A stretch of DNA of 64,000 nt. Origin: Ianthella basta. Its lineage: Eukaryota; Porifera; Demospongiae; Verongiida; Ianthellidae. The stretch covers positions 3,357,701 to 3,421,700 of the forward strand of contig OZ025886.1 in the NCBI GenBank assembly GCA_964019415.1, given 5' to 3'. This document shows, one piece after another, positions 12,401 to 25,373 of this stretch. Within the stretch, counting starts at the first letter, position 1; each line of letters starts with the position of its first letter. The position numbers were made by a program, and so were the translations under genes. The notes below the pieces were generated by a model that worked only from the letters and a program-made list of their open reading frames with translations, did no database searches and was not told where the DNA came from.

Positions 12401-15400
12401 GTGAAATGTTCTCTAATGCAACAACTGGTAGAGGACCTCAGTTTTGTGGCACAGTGTCTGACTTAATGGCTACAGGTTGTCGACAGAGTGACATTGTTGA
12501 CCCACGAAGTCAACTTCGATCAAATACTTCGGTAAATAGTATACAAACTATAATTTAGTAGTCTACATAATCTATGAACATACTTTCATATGGTGTGGCA
12601 CATTGAAAGTGTGTACCATAATGCACCTGGAGTTTATGGCTGTGCAGTTTATTCTCTCCATACATCTTTTACCGGTCTAGGGCACCCGTGTCAGTCCTGA
12701 AATTGTAACAATTGATCTTCGAATAGGTTAGTTAATCCTGATGTTTTAAATGCCATTTCAGGAGAGAATTTACTACAATTATTGTTGTAATGTAATGATA
12801 TGATACCGTATGTGCTACTGTCTGTTGTCATGGCTCTCCAGCCATCCACAAATGATTTAATCTACAAACATTGTATGCAATTGTTGTGTAACTGTTTGAA
12901 TATGGATGCCAAACAATTGAGAACAGTGCTTATTGCTCTGCTGTCCTATTTGCATTGTTTATTATAGGGTCCATATATGCACATTACTAGTCACGTATAA
13001 TGTTTCAGCTAGTCTGGAAGCAAAATTAATGTTTAGCAATGTACATAATTTTGTTCATTCTTTACATGATGTAAGCAACTGAGCTGTACAATTAGTTAGT
13101 CTGTGCGTGACCAAAATGGTGGTCTGGCTATGCGAGACTAACAATTAGTATTGATGGAAGCCTAGCTGTCCATAGGCCCATCCATTTCTTCCATTCCCCT
13201 TGTTAGTTCAATCACAGTGTAGCTGTTCTGACAGGAGCGAGATTGGGTTTGCTGATTTACGCTTTGGCCACCCAATAGGTGACAAGCTAGCCCAGGAAGA
13301 GAAACCCATGTGGGAATACTGAGACAACTCAGTGAACAAAGGCACAGAGATTTCCACAGCAGAATGGTTTAAGTGCTCCACTACGCTCCTGTTTGCTCTT
13401 CACACTCACTATTCTCTCTTTTCCAAGTTATACTTTCACAGCTGCTTCTACAGTAGTGTTTTTCTATACTACATGCCACTCTGTGTATTATGGTACTAGT
13501 GTAATGAAAGTTACCTTTAATATTTAAAGGTACGTATTTAGGGATGACCAGCAGAGAAGCATAGAAACAAGAAACAGTAACTTAACACTATGTCACAATC
13601 ACAGTCAATCAATGAAGGGCTCTGTCTCCTTTACAGGAGGTAGCCAGTACACATACGACAAACAAGACACAAAGTTAGCATACCAGCATAATCTATTGTC
13701 ATGATCAAAATCTAAGTGCATTAGTGTTACATTAGCTATAATACTACTTAAAATTTCATGCCATCTCTTTCTAGGATGCCCCCTTGGTCCTTTTCTCGGT
13801 GCATCTTCTTCATATACACACTTTACAAATCTGTCATCATCCATCTGCTCCAGCTTCTCTTTCCATGCCATTTGCTTTGCCTTCACCACATCTAGTACTG
13901 TAGCTTGCCTTAGTGCTTGCCTCACATCTTCATTCCTAACTTTGTCTACCTGTGTCACTCCCTCTACTCTTCTTAGATATCTCATCTCCAGTGCTTGCAG
14001 CTTACCCTCATGCCCTTTCTGCAATGTCCATGTTTCACATCCATACAATTGTGGGTAGGAACATAGCATTATATACTCTCATTTTTGTTGACTTCTTCAG
14101 CTCCTTTCTATCCAACACCAGCTTCCTCATTGCTCGGACTACCTTGGATGCCACTCCAATTCTCTGTTCAATTTCATCATCACAGTTTCCACTTTAATTT
14201 AACATCACTTCTAGGTATTTCAACTTCTCCACTTCTGCAATATCTTGTCCATCAATAGTCACTTTACAGTCGCCTCCACTTCTACTGACCATCATCACCT
14301 TTACCTTTCCCCAGTTTATTTTCATATCCCATTTGTCCATTGTCTTCTTCAGCTCATCCAGATTCCTTTCCCTATCTTTACTTTCTCTGCTAGCATCACC
14401 ACATCATCTGCAAACAGCACCAACTTCAAATTGGTGGTTTCCAGCTGTACTCCTCCATCAAATGCTTCTTGTGCCTCTCTTACAACGTTATCCATAAATA
14501 TATTAAATAGTCATGGTGACATCACACATCCTTGCCTTACTCCTCTTGTAATTGGAAAACAGCCTGACAACTTATCTCCTATTCTAACACACGCCTCGCT
14601 CTTGTCATAGAATGCTTTAACTGCTCCCAGTAGTTTCCCTTCTATTCCATACTCCTCTAGTACCTGCCATAGTTTGTCCCTTCTCACTGTATCATTATGC
14701 TTTCTCAAGATCTACGCATGCCACTGCCAATTGCTTACCTTTTTCCAGTGCCTTCTCACTGAGTTGCCTCACTGTAAATATCTGATTGATGCAGCTCCGA
14801 CCCTTCCTGAACCTTCCTTGCACTTTCAATATCTTTCCTTCTGTCTTTTGCTTCACCCTGTTTTCCACTATCCTGGCATGCACCTTGCTGGCACACTGAG
14901 TTAGAGCATTCTGTCCTGCTTCCCTTTTTGTGCACTGGAATTATCACTGCTCTCCTCCAATCTTCCGGTACCTCTCCTGTGGACCATGCTATACTGAGAA
15001 TTTTGTGCAGCCACTTAACCACCATCAATTTTCCCACTTTCAGGATCTTTGCACTTATTCCCATGCAATAACCCTTCAAAGTATTCTTTCCATCTCTCAA
15101 CCACTCGCTCATCCCCTACAATAACTTGACCATTTTCTTTGCAAACCTTCTTGACCTTAGCACCCCCATTGTTTTATCCCGTTACTGTGTTCCAAAACTT
15201 CTTCTGATTCTTGTGGAAATCATCTTAACATTATGATACACCTCATTTCTGTGAAGTTAAGCATTATCATTTGCCTTGTACATAGACCCAAATGTGTAGC
15301 TACGTCTGATACAAGTAAACGCCACTTCCTACGTAGACAGCACTGCTGTGCTGTCTGATAGATACTGTACAGTACATATGTGATATAATGTTAGTGGCTC

Positions 15401-18400
15401 AAGCATCCATGAAAGTGTAAAGACACACACTCTGTGAATATCTTTAATCCATGATAGTTTCAGTGCATGCAGTAGTGAGTATATTCTATTGTGAATTAGT
15501 TGTTGATTAGATTAGTATTTTATATCTGTGTGCACAATTTAACCTTCAGTGAAAGCAATGTTTGCACTTGCACACAGATGAAAGATTTGAGCAACAGGTT
15601 GCTATAACGCCCGAGAGCAGCTTCCCTATTGACATGTATGTATTGATGGACCTATCATTGACTATGGCAGATGACTTGGAAACACTGAGAAGAATTTCAC
15701 AGAAACTAAGTACGTATGTTGAAGCATGTAAATACGTATGCTTGAATATATTGGTTTGGGAGCATTGCAAGCTGTAAACCACTGTAGCAGTATATAAATC
15801 GGTATAAGATGTTTCAGCTGCAAAGTTCTATTGGCAGCTGTTAGACTGGATTTTACTTAATAGTTAAATGGCGATTAAGAGGTGTCTGCATGATTTAGAG
15901 CACGAGGCTCGAGGGTGCAAAGCGTCCAAGTGCCGAGTGGTTTGTGTAGAGACACCGATTGGTCACCATTTAAGTGTTATAGATCGAAATCCATTCACTT
16001 ACCCAATCATTTTACCCCCTCTCACTTCTTGACGACATATATGTGAATAACATCATATCATAATGATTAATGCCCCTGTGGAGTGCCTGCAGATGCTTAT
16101 ATGGGATTTATAAGCAGCCGCGCTCTGCCTGCAATGTACTGTTATGGGATTCAGAATCACGCGCGAAGGATTTGGAGTGCTTCTCAGAGATTTAGAATCA
16201 TCGTTTAGATGCACGTTACCACAGCAACGGGATCTATAGTCAGTTATACACAATTATATAAAATACTGCTACACTTTTTGTGTAGATGTATTACTTTTGT
16301 TGCACTGCCATTGTTGTGATACACCCTGGTGGCAGATGTGTAGGGTTTGGGACACAAAGATAGTGATGTGAAATACATTAATATCAAAGAATGTGGAGGG
16401 GATCAAAAGTGGTGGTGTGGATGGCATTATACAGGTTTGATTAATTAATGAAATAGAATTCAAGTTGTAGCTACGTAGTCTAGCCCCAGTAGAGGGTTTC
16501 ATTCTTGTAAGAGATGGAGGTCACAGCCCAGGTACATGGAGTGGCATACTTTTGCAGCTGAAAATCCTATATTAATTATCTACTGCTACATATTCTGCTT
16601 GCAAGTTCAAAACATTTCTTACTAAGTAACAATGGGCTCTGGACATTCTGGAACTTGTTGCACATGCCTTTTCTACATACTGCAGTTGACACACTGAGCC
16701 AACTTACTAACTCAAATGATTTCAGACTGGGATTTGGATCATTTGTGGACAAAACTGTATATCCATTCTCTGACCAATTGAAGTGAGTAGCTGCTGGACT
16801 AGGCTTGTAATGCCGGATTCTAGCTTTCAGGCTCATACTCTTGTGAGTTGTCCAGTGCATGTGTTCCATTAGCCCAGACTATCCTTGTGGCATTGGGCGC
16901 TCCCCTGATGGGACATTTGTACCACAAGATGAATGTGCTGCTACCTATGACTTCAAGCATCACTTGGGGCTAACAACTGACATAAGCAGTTTCCAAGTAT
17001 GTCTACGCTCATAGCATGTCTGTATGTGCAAGTGTGGCTAACATTAAATGCTTGCGTGCTCCCCTTTCTCTTGCCATTTCTAGTCTGCTATCAACAATAT
17101 CAGCATATCTGCCAGTTTTGATCACCCAGAAGGTTTACTAGATGCTCTTTTGCAGGCCTCTGTTTGTACTGTGAGTATACATTTCCCAGTGAGATGGTAT
17201 TATGTAGGGCCTCCTAAATATATATGCTCTGTGTGTGTGTTTGTGTGTATGTGTTGCACTCATGTCCTGTGTGTGCGTATGCTGCATCAATGTAGGAGAC
17301 TATTGGCTGGAGGGATGCAAACACTGCACGCCGCCTTATTGTAGCCATTACTGATGACGAATACCACTATGCCCTCGATGGCAAATTTGCTGGCATTGTT
17401 TCACCCAGTGATGGCCAATGCCATCTGGAGCTAAATGCAGAAAGTGACTTTATCTATTCAGAGCAGGCAAATCTGGACTATCCCTCATCATTTCAATTAG
17501 GCCAAGTCTTTCAGGATAATTCTATCATTCCTATTTTCATTGTGGCAGCTTCTCAGAATAGCCTGTACACTGCATTGGCAGACACGCTAAAGGGTGCCTA
17601 TGTTGGAGTCATAGATGGTGGATTGGGCAACTTAGAGAGAGTGATTCAAGACAGATACCAGGTACAAGGATGACATATGTAAAGGCAAAATGTAACAGTC
17701 CTGCAATTGAGATTAGACTTTTCTTATTCTTAGGAGTTATCCACTACAGTGATTCCTATTCAGTCTAACTCTTTGGATAGCATTGACGTCATGATTACTC
17801 CAGAATGGTGGGCTCCAATCATAAGTAGCTACGTATGACACAAAATGCTGCTAGTTTGTGTTATTGTTACTTCCCCTGGTACTCTCACTGGCTCTAGTGG
17901 AGCAATCCGTCCAGGAAGCACTGATGTGTGTGTTAATGTCACAGCAATGAATTCAGCAAGGTATACCATTGCTTTTCAAGCCAGACAAGGCGCCTGCAAG
18001 AGCCATCCCAGTGGCACGGCAACCTTGGAAGTAGCATTTGTGGGCTTTGGTAAAGTGACATTTAACATCAACTTGCACTGCTCGTGTGACGCATTTTGCC
18101 AGTCACTTGTGAGTAAACGGATTGAGAAGTACATATAAAGTGTGTTTGAGTAGCTGCTGGCATGTTACTTTGAGTTTGCTATAACATACTTGTAGGATAT
18201 TAATAGCACTGAGTGCAATGGGCAAGGTGACCTAGACTGTGGAAAATGTTTATGCAACCAAGACTGGTATGGTGGAAAGTGTGAGTGTCAGGGAAATCCT
18301 CCACCTCCTGCTGCTCTGATCTGCAAGTGAGTTTGGTTATCTATTGCAGCAGTTTGCTTTGTGTCATTTTTCAATTGTCTTGCTTGTATGCTGTTTGCAG

Positions 18401-21157
18401 AGCTAGTGATGAGGCAACACAATTGTGCAGTGGCCAAGGAGTGTGTGATTGTGGCTACTGTAAATGTGACAAGGTATACTTACATTGTGAGGAAACTCCC
18501 ATCCTAGTCCATCTATGAAATTTTTTCCTTGTATTACTCAGCTTCCATCAGACAACATGATGAGGTATGAGGGTGAGTACTGTCAATGTGACCGTGGAGC
18601 CTGCCCAAGAAATGCCCAGAATGAGATATGCAGCAGTAGGTGGACTCGGGGGCAAGAATAACCTTTGTCTGCATTTTCTGTGCATCTGAGATCTAGCTAG
18701 ATAATGTTCCCATCCCTCTTAGACCATGGCACATGTAGTGCCTGTACTGGTACCTGCACATGTGACAGTGGATACACAAACCTCATTTGTGACTGCACCA
18801 CATCCAACACCAGCTGCATCCGGAATGATGACTCCCTTATGGTTAGTTTGCCAACACACTCATCCTATATGTAGGATACATTTGATCACACATGACTAGC
18901 TTTGTGCAATCCCGGCACCAACACCACTGATTGAATTTCATGCAGTTAAACTACCACATTCGTGACTGGAAATTTGGAATACTTACGTACTTTGCAGTTG
19001 ACTGTTTGTGCTCAATTCTCGCTAGCTGGTACGCTACATAGTTCTTGGTTAGTAAAGGTATATGAACTGTAAGTTTGAATAATCCTTCCCTCAGGACCAT
19101 TTTGTATTTAACCTGAAAACCTGAAATGCTGTTTAAAACATGTATACCCATAATCAGTCATGGCTAAATTCTATGTGTAGTAGTGGTTACATGGCTACGA
19201 AGGCCTTTGCTGGTTTATCACATGAGGGTGTGAAGTGCCAGAGTGTGATAGATCAGCTAAGTACCTTAGAAGCCGTGTGATAATTCGCTTGTTACAGTTC
19301 GAACAGAACAATTTGTGCTTGAATACTTTGCCATTGAATCAATTTACTGAGTGACTATTGAACCAGATAACATACTCTTCTTGGCAAAGAAAGGTGAAAG
19401 GCAAAGTGTTGTGTATAAGAAAACAGCTTTCAGCAGTCTCTCACTCTGACTTATTCATCGGCAACCTCTGAGTCAGTGATTCATCATCCATGGAGCTACG
19501 TATAGGCATGGCATTGTAAATTTCTCCTCGTTCAGGAAATGCGATGCTCTTATTTCCACAGTGCTTCAGCCAACTAACACTGCTTGTTGTTCTTCCAAAT
19601 GCCTATGTTTACTGCACTAATGATTCTCTACCACATGTATTGATGGAATGGTAACTAGAGTCGACTACAGTTGCATGCATTGTCTGTACTCTGATTGAGA
19701 AGGCTACCATACTCATTTCATCATTAAACTTGGTTGGGATTAGCAATGAATGTCATAGGCTAGTGATGCCTGGGAGCCAACCAAAGATTTCCCCTCAGTT
19801 ACTATGGCTACCCTTGCTGAATTGTACTGAGTTTACCTCCTGTACACCCCTGCTCATGCACATGCAGCGAGTGTGCTCTGGTAGGGGAAAATGTCACTGT
19901 GGGCAGTGCCTCTGCACAGACTACCGTGTTCGCACCGGAAAATACTGTGACATATGTCCAGTGAGTCACAGGAGTGCATGGGCCCTCCAGCAATAGCTAT
20001 TTTGTTTCAAGTGTTCTGGTTAATTCACTGCATATGTTGTTTCTGCTTGCTTACAGAGGTGCATTGAGGCATGCAGCCACCTTGGTGAGTGTGTTGTGTG
20101 TCAGGCCCAAGGTCAGTCAAATTGCCAAGACCTTTGTCGCAACTTAAGTCTAGTTTACAACCGCACTGAAGTTGAGGAATCACAAGAATATGTGAATGAC
20201 CCGCTTCGGAGGTGCTTGGTAGAGTCTGGCTCTTGCCAGCTGCCCTTCTTCCTAGATGGTCTTCTCCTCGGCACTGAATCAGGAATAAACGTCTTTGTGG
20301 ACAGTACTGACTCAGCATACCAACGGATTAGATCCAGTGAGTGTTCCACCTTCACTGACACCACTGATTGTTACTGTATTTTACAGGCTCTGAACTGCAC
20401 GTGTGACCCTCACCTGGCTGATATTACCCTAATACTCCTAATCTCTTATAGATGGATGTGGAAGCACAACTGAAGTGTGGCCCATTGCTGTTGGCTTGGT
20501 GTTGGGTATCATCTTCTTGGGTCTGCTTGCCCTTATTATTTGGCGTGTTGTAGTCTACTGGATGGTGAGCTATTGTACTACCAGTAACCCTTTCAACATG
20601 ATTCTTCTAGCTTAGGCTGCAGTTGGTTTTATAATTTAATTCTCATGCTTGATGTTTTAGGATATCTGGACACTGCAGTACTATATACCTATGCTTAATT
20701 ACCATTATAGACAGTGCGCGCGCGTGCGCGTGCGTGTGTGTGTGTGTACACGTACTGGCAAGCACATACTGTACGTACTTTAACTTTATTGGGTCAGCAG
20801 AGCCAAAGGAGCTCCCCTGCTTGTTTCTTTTACACCCCACACCCTTTACCTCATGTGCAGGACTACAGGGAATACCATAACTTTGTCAAGGAACAAAAAA
20901 ACAATCAGTGGAATAAGGTGAATTACATAGTTGTGCTTGCACCAGCATGTCTTCGATTCCCCATTTGTTAGGAAATGATAACTGTGGAGGTCTGGGTGCA
21001 GGGGCTGTGTCAGCTAGTATGGTGACCACACTTCTGTTCTACATTATTGCCTACATAGAGTGAGAACCCTGTGTATGTATCACCACACAAGGACTTCCAT
21101 AATCCTCAGTACCAAAAGAAGCAAGCCCCTCAAGCGTTTGAAGGAACTGCTTTGTAA
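9443..21157 (+). CDS. Integrin beta chain, complete, 20 exons, about 825 aa
   Basis: A single-pass cell-surface adhesion receptor subunit that pairs with an integrin alpha chain. Exons: 9443-9515, 12065-12135, 12394-12531, 12681-12726, 15578-15709, 16686-16782, 16873-16996, 17084-17170, 17296-17661, 17734-17807, 17898-18108, 18196-18326, 18401-18473, 18542-18635, 18723-18841, 19868-19960, 20057-20336, 20452-20564, 20861-20917, 21059-21157; phases all agree. The domain order is complete: signal peptide (SACTLLLVLGIYPASG), PSI (TCSDCIASPDCGWC), hybrid start, beta-I domain with MIDAS/ADMIDAS (MDLSLTMADD) and the HPEG motif, IGWR and DGQCHLE, four cysteine-rich I-EGF modules, beta-tail, transmembrane helix, and a tail with two motifs, NPVY and NPQY, for talin/kindlin-type adaptors. 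Intron 1 has a GC donor (CAAG|GCAAGT). The second MIDAS Ser is Thr. Intron 4 carries a LINE. Confidence 0.95.
10314..11800. repeat. Dispersed non-coding element with hairpin 3' end (copy 1)
   Basis: It begins with CAGACAGCAC-GGTAGTGCTGTCTATGTAGGGATGG and TTGTTTGTATGCTGTAATACAAACGAAA-GTAGCGCTATT. The same text opens the copies at 48009 and 50198. It ends in a fold-back module at 11525-11793: the arms pair through TGTAGGGCTGGCATAAAAA and its complement. The middle is diverged from the other copies. No transposase was seen. It lies in integrin intron 1. Confidence 0.6.
12176..12318. repeat. Short hairpin element in an integrin intron
   Basis: The arms read TGTAAAACGGGAAATCAAACTGACCA and its near-exact complement TGGTCAGCTTGATTTCCTGTTTTACA, bounded by GATTTCAGGTT and AACCTGAAATC. 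Related text occurs at 46085-46140 and 59850-59965, suggesting a small mobile family. It starts only about 40 bp after a splice donor. Confidence 0.7.
13600..15190 (-). mobile_element. Non-LTR retrotransposon fragment with RT domain
   Basis: The minus-strand translations, right to left, follow LINE ORF2 order. WRRAVIIPVHKKGS is at about 14940, then RFRKGRSCINQIFTVRQL at 14770-14830, VACVDLEKA, the KAFYDKSEACVRIGDKLSG...GVRQGCVMSP block at 14511-14640, and the C-terminal CETWTLQKGHEGKLQALEMR and GHPRKRWHEIL near 13770-14050. The active-site FADD region (about 14390-14430) reads as a diverged form. There are several frameshifts. It is inserted antisense in integrin intron 4 (12727-15577) and explains that intron's length. 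Confidence 0.85.
20714..20750. repeat. CG/TG dinucleotide microsatellite
   Basis: An alternating purine-pyrimidine tract (GCGCGCGTGCGCGTGCGTGTGTG) in the integrin intron before the cytoplasmic-tail exons. It could form Z-DNA; no function is implied. Confidence 0.85.
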
Positions 21158-22824
21158 CTCTGATATATGTGCATATGAATAGCCGTGACTGCATAGGTGC
21201 ATACGTACATGACATCAGGAGTGCATCAACAAATCAATGTGCTTGTGTACGTACTGTACGTATATAGTGCTTTGATGCACAATGACAGCTGTGGTGTCTT
21301 CAGTTCATACACCAGTACATTAGACAATTAGAGTGGCACTATGGATGTGCGTATTTTGCATCATTCTTCAGTTGTCCACCACATGAATGAGTCACACAAG
21401 CTTAAACACAATTGGAATGAGCAATTATCCTTAGATCGATGTCCCTTAATTCATTTCCACAACACACAAACTGTATATCATATGTACGTACATGGTTATG
21501 GCTTATGCATTGGTGTAATTGTATACTGTACCTCACTATGTACGCACAAATGCTGCTACCTGCTACTGTACATAGCACTGGCCATCTATAGCTCTGCCGC
21601 CATGTGCTGGCGCTGCCCCAGCACTGCAACATCTTCCACTGTGCTCCACACTGCATGTGCAAGTTGCACCACATGACGAGTGTGTTCACTGAGCATCACA
21701 TACTGTGGCCCCCACACTAACTAATGTACTTGGCATGAGAACGAGGCTACACATACGTAACAGTGAAGTTGCAGATTGATGGTGTTATACTGTTAATATT
21801 GCTAAGGCCACTGAGCAGATGCAGCACCTCAGTGAAGGCATACATACAGTAGCACTATCGACAGTACTTATGGCAGACCATGCAGGGCATCAGGGAGCTA
21901 CATAGCAATAACTGCACTTGGTTTGTGCATCTCACTCCAACTTACACCCATGCTGACTCAATCTTGACATCTGCAAGTTGCACAGATTTTTCTGCCATAG
22001 ACTACGTAGTGGCAGAAATTCCATGCACTTCTGGTGGTCCTCACCCTCTGCAACTCACTTGTATTAGTGCATGGTGTCATGCCTGGTTAATGCACATCCC
22101 ATTGTGCGACATGCTCACATGCCCCATTGTGTGACGTGCTCACATGCCCCAGTGTGTGACATGCTTACTCCCAGCACATGACATGTCCAGTCCATATTAA
22201 TTATGACATACCTCTGCCCTTCCTTAAAATAGTACTGTATACCAATACAATCAAGAACATGGATGTGATGCAATAAAAACAATTCAATATGACAAACAGG
22301 TAACAGTGCATTGAATGTATTCAGTTCTCTTCAGCCAGGTAAGGCAACTTCTATACATACGTACACAGCTGCTCAAGCACCGAAGAACCTGCAGATATGT
22401 GTATGAGGATGAGTAAAAGTAGCAAAACCAGCATCAGTATGGCATGATTGCAAACTACATGGGGTTGCAGCTGTACTGTACATACATCTTTGTATAGGAT
22501 CTGCACTACAGGCAGACAATCAAGTCCACTATACAGTGCATACAGGAACTACATAATAGCTTTGCATTCTACTCAACTGCTACATATGACAGTCTACAGA
22601 CTCATTCCTGTGTGAAAACATGTGGTACTGCACACTAGATGACACAACCAGCCTTCCCTCTTGCCCATAGGCCACTGACTGCATGTATTCAGCTGTCATT
22701 AGCAAAGGTCAATATTCATGATAATTGCACATGGTAGTGATGATCCTGTGAGACATTATTGGCAACTAGCTGGAAAGCCCGCCTTTGGTAGGCTTCCTTA
22801 ATCTGGCTTGTCAATGTCAGCATG
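21158..22824. other. Integrin 3' flank and intergenic region
   Basis: No exon or known element was recognised. A short tandem repeat of a 25-bp unit (CCCCATTGTGTGACGTGCTCACATG-like) runs over 22093-22165 in about three copies. The minus-strand open stretch at 22716-23021 overlaps the last exon of the candidate gene at 22825-25308 in another frame. Confidence 0.5.
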
Positions 22825-25308
22825 TCACATGCCGGTGCAGTGATGCTGGCATTGTGTATGGCAGCTCTTGGTCTGCTGTACTCTAGTGCAGCATGCACTG
22901 ACACATGAGGTGCACGGTAGAGAGTCCAGAGGGACTCCCAGGAAGCAGAGTGCATGTTGGTGTAGCAATGTGGAGAATATGAAGGGAAGAATTTGTGACA
23001 GGATGCATGCAAAACACACACTGTGAATCAAACTGTCCCTGAAATGAACTTCTGTTCAAAGATAGCTAGCTATGTATAAAGACAACAGCGAGTTGCATAG
23101 GAGAGTAAATGTCCATGCCCGTGGACATGTCCTATGACACTGCTCATGCAATTTTCATCAGCCAACCATTCGAACTATGGATCCTGGATCCTGGATGGAT
23201 CTTGGAAGTCCTAAGTTGACTTCACTACATCCTATGCCATCTATGAACAAGTTCTAACACCACGTGTACAACTCACAAGATCATCATGAAAAGGATGAAG
23301 ATATTCCACATTGCAATAAATATCCTAAACTGCCTCAGGTTCAGCAGTAGTTCCCGTGTTCTCTCCCCTAGCCCAACAGGCCTTTCCTCTTCCCCAAAGG
23401 GCATCTCATTTTTTGGTCTCTTTCTGCATGTATGTACCGTGTGGGGATACAAGAAATGACGACACACTAATCTACGATGTACTTGCAGCTTGCCTACTAC
23501 TACAGTGTGTTACATACCACAACTACACTGCATGCACCCTCCTTACACACATGAAGTCACAGAAAGCTCTTTGTACACATAAGCTACACCAGGAGCACAT
23601 AATAAATAATATATCAATCAATGTCAATCCATGTTTTCAGCAGAAGCACAACTGTCAATGAGGAACCCAATGCAGAACATTTCGACCCTAGGCTCTTTGC
23701 CAACTGCTACAGCATGAGGTGGGAGATGAGGGATTATCTATTTATAACAACGAACTAATGATGTTAATTAAACTAACAGAAGTAAGCAGATGACATCACA
23801 TTGTGAGTCCTATGATTACTACTACTAAAAACTAGGAATGGAGATGGTAGGATAGTTAATTTGGTCTAGTAATGGGTTTCACATGGTTGGAACCTTGTCC
23901 GGAGCTACAGACCTCTTGCTTTCATTGGTTTGATGGTTAAAATGTCTTGCATCTGAACTCTTCAAGACATTGTGTTTCTGTTCAAAATGTGGAATACTAT
24001 TGAATGTTCAAATGCAAATGCGAGCCTCTGCAGCATAATACATCAACTCACAGTTTGAAATTCAACACTGCTCCAGCATTCAGAAGGAGAGTACTAAGGA
24101 TGGAATAAATTAAAGAACAATTTGAATGCAATGATAATCAACAAAGAGGTCAAGGAAGTGATCTATTCTTGGACACTTGTATTTCACAATCAGCCATCTA
24201 GGAAAGAGATCAAGTACCAGGCTATCTGACACACTGCTGACTCTAGAATACATTTGACTAGCTCGTCGCCACACTTTCCTCCTTGCCACACCTGAAAAGT
24301 CACTTTCTGGTCAGCTCCTGAAGAATCAGTTTTTGGGCCCATCTATGTACTGTCAGAAATTCCAGTGGACATTGGGAAGGCAATCATGCAAACTCAAGAT
24401 ACCAGATGGCAAAAATACACGGGTGAGGTTTAAAACAGCTGGGACCAAAGGCAGTAAAGTGAAATTCAAGTGCATACTAGTCAAAGTAAATTAAAAAGAA
24501 TTTAAAAACCAGTACGAAGACTGTTCCTCTGTAACAGTGTGCATCTGGTCTGCAGCCAGTGACTATATGTTACCAAGAGTACATAGGAGATATTACACAC
24601 CATCTCAGAATGCCTTGCAAGTATCCAGGACTAAGTGGTGTCCAAGGATTGATCACTTCCTCTATGCTTAACAACGCTACACAAATGAAACACAATACAC
24701 TTATGCAAACATTGACAAGCACCTAGAAACCTTCACACAACAAAGTGAATGACTGTTTGACTCAATAGAACAATCTGATGAATGTACGGACAGGTGCTGC
24801 GAATCATCTCAGCTCCCACCATTGACCCACAGATTAGTTATAGTTAATAGATATTAAAAAGCAGCACAAGAGCGCCACCGGGAGCATCAAGGCTAAAGTG
24901 CTTAAGTGCTAAAGGCAAAAGTTCAGGGCTCCCAGGCAGACCAGCCACATGAGCTGATGGGACCATCATGTTTCAATAAAAATAACCTAACCTAACCCAC
25001 TTAAAGTGCAGAGATTGGCACTGTCTGTCAAATATGCCAAGTAGCCCATACAGCTACAGCCATAACCAGGCCCACTCGCGCTCCCAACTTTCACGTGGGC
25101 ACGTGTGGGACTCGGGAGTCTGACTACATTGCCACTTTACGTAGTTCGTGATGCCTATCATCAGTTGATAACTCTTTTCTCCGTCAGTGCGTATGGCATA
25201 TTCAAGGTCCATGGCGAAGTCATAGCTGGTCCAGCACCAAAAAACATTCCATGATTGTTACCAACACAGTGAACACACTCACCAGAAGAGAATGATCTCC
25301 GAGATCAT
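22825..25308 (-). CDS. Unidentified spliced gene, incomplete model
   Basis: Not recognised. Two ends can be drawn. At the 5' end, exon 25283-25308 (ATG, reading MISEIILF then TG) has a GTGAGT donor and joins a CAG acceptor at 25225. The next exon, 25141-25225, reads YDFAMDLEYAIRTDGEKSY... and ends at a GTAAAG donor. At the 3' end, exon 23277-23423 (CAG acceptor, GTGAGT donor) reads KRPKNEMPFGEEERP...NLRQFRIFIAMWNIFILFMM. It joins in phase to 22825-23038, which adds a hydrophobic stretch and stops. The hydrophobic run suggests a membrane protein. Exons between 23424 and 25140 were not resolved, so the two ends may belong to different transcripts. The start lies only 65 bp from the NDUFA11 start, a probable shared promoter. 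Confidence 0.35.
23424..25140. other. Unresolved stretch inside the unidentified minus-strand gene
   Basis: No convincing exon. A minus-strand open stretch around 24130-24290 (VWRRASQMYSRVSSVSDS) follows a TTTTCAG acceptor-like site but could not be tied to a donor. A TAACCTAACCTAACCC run (about 24988-25001) follows a TTTCAATAAAAA sequence, like the tail of an old SINE or LINE. Confidence 0.35.
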
Positions 25309-25373
25309 CGTTGCATGATGCGACAGGCGATTAGATAATCGCCCCAGGGCGCCTATTTTAGTGAACGACCAAA

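Noticed and set aside
22716-23021. 101-codon minus-strand frame with a protein-like end (SQIKEAYQRRAFQLVANN)
   Set aside because: Its frame cannot be joined in phase to the upstream exon 23277-23423; the overlapping frame ending at 22825 can. Kept only as a doubt about that gene model.
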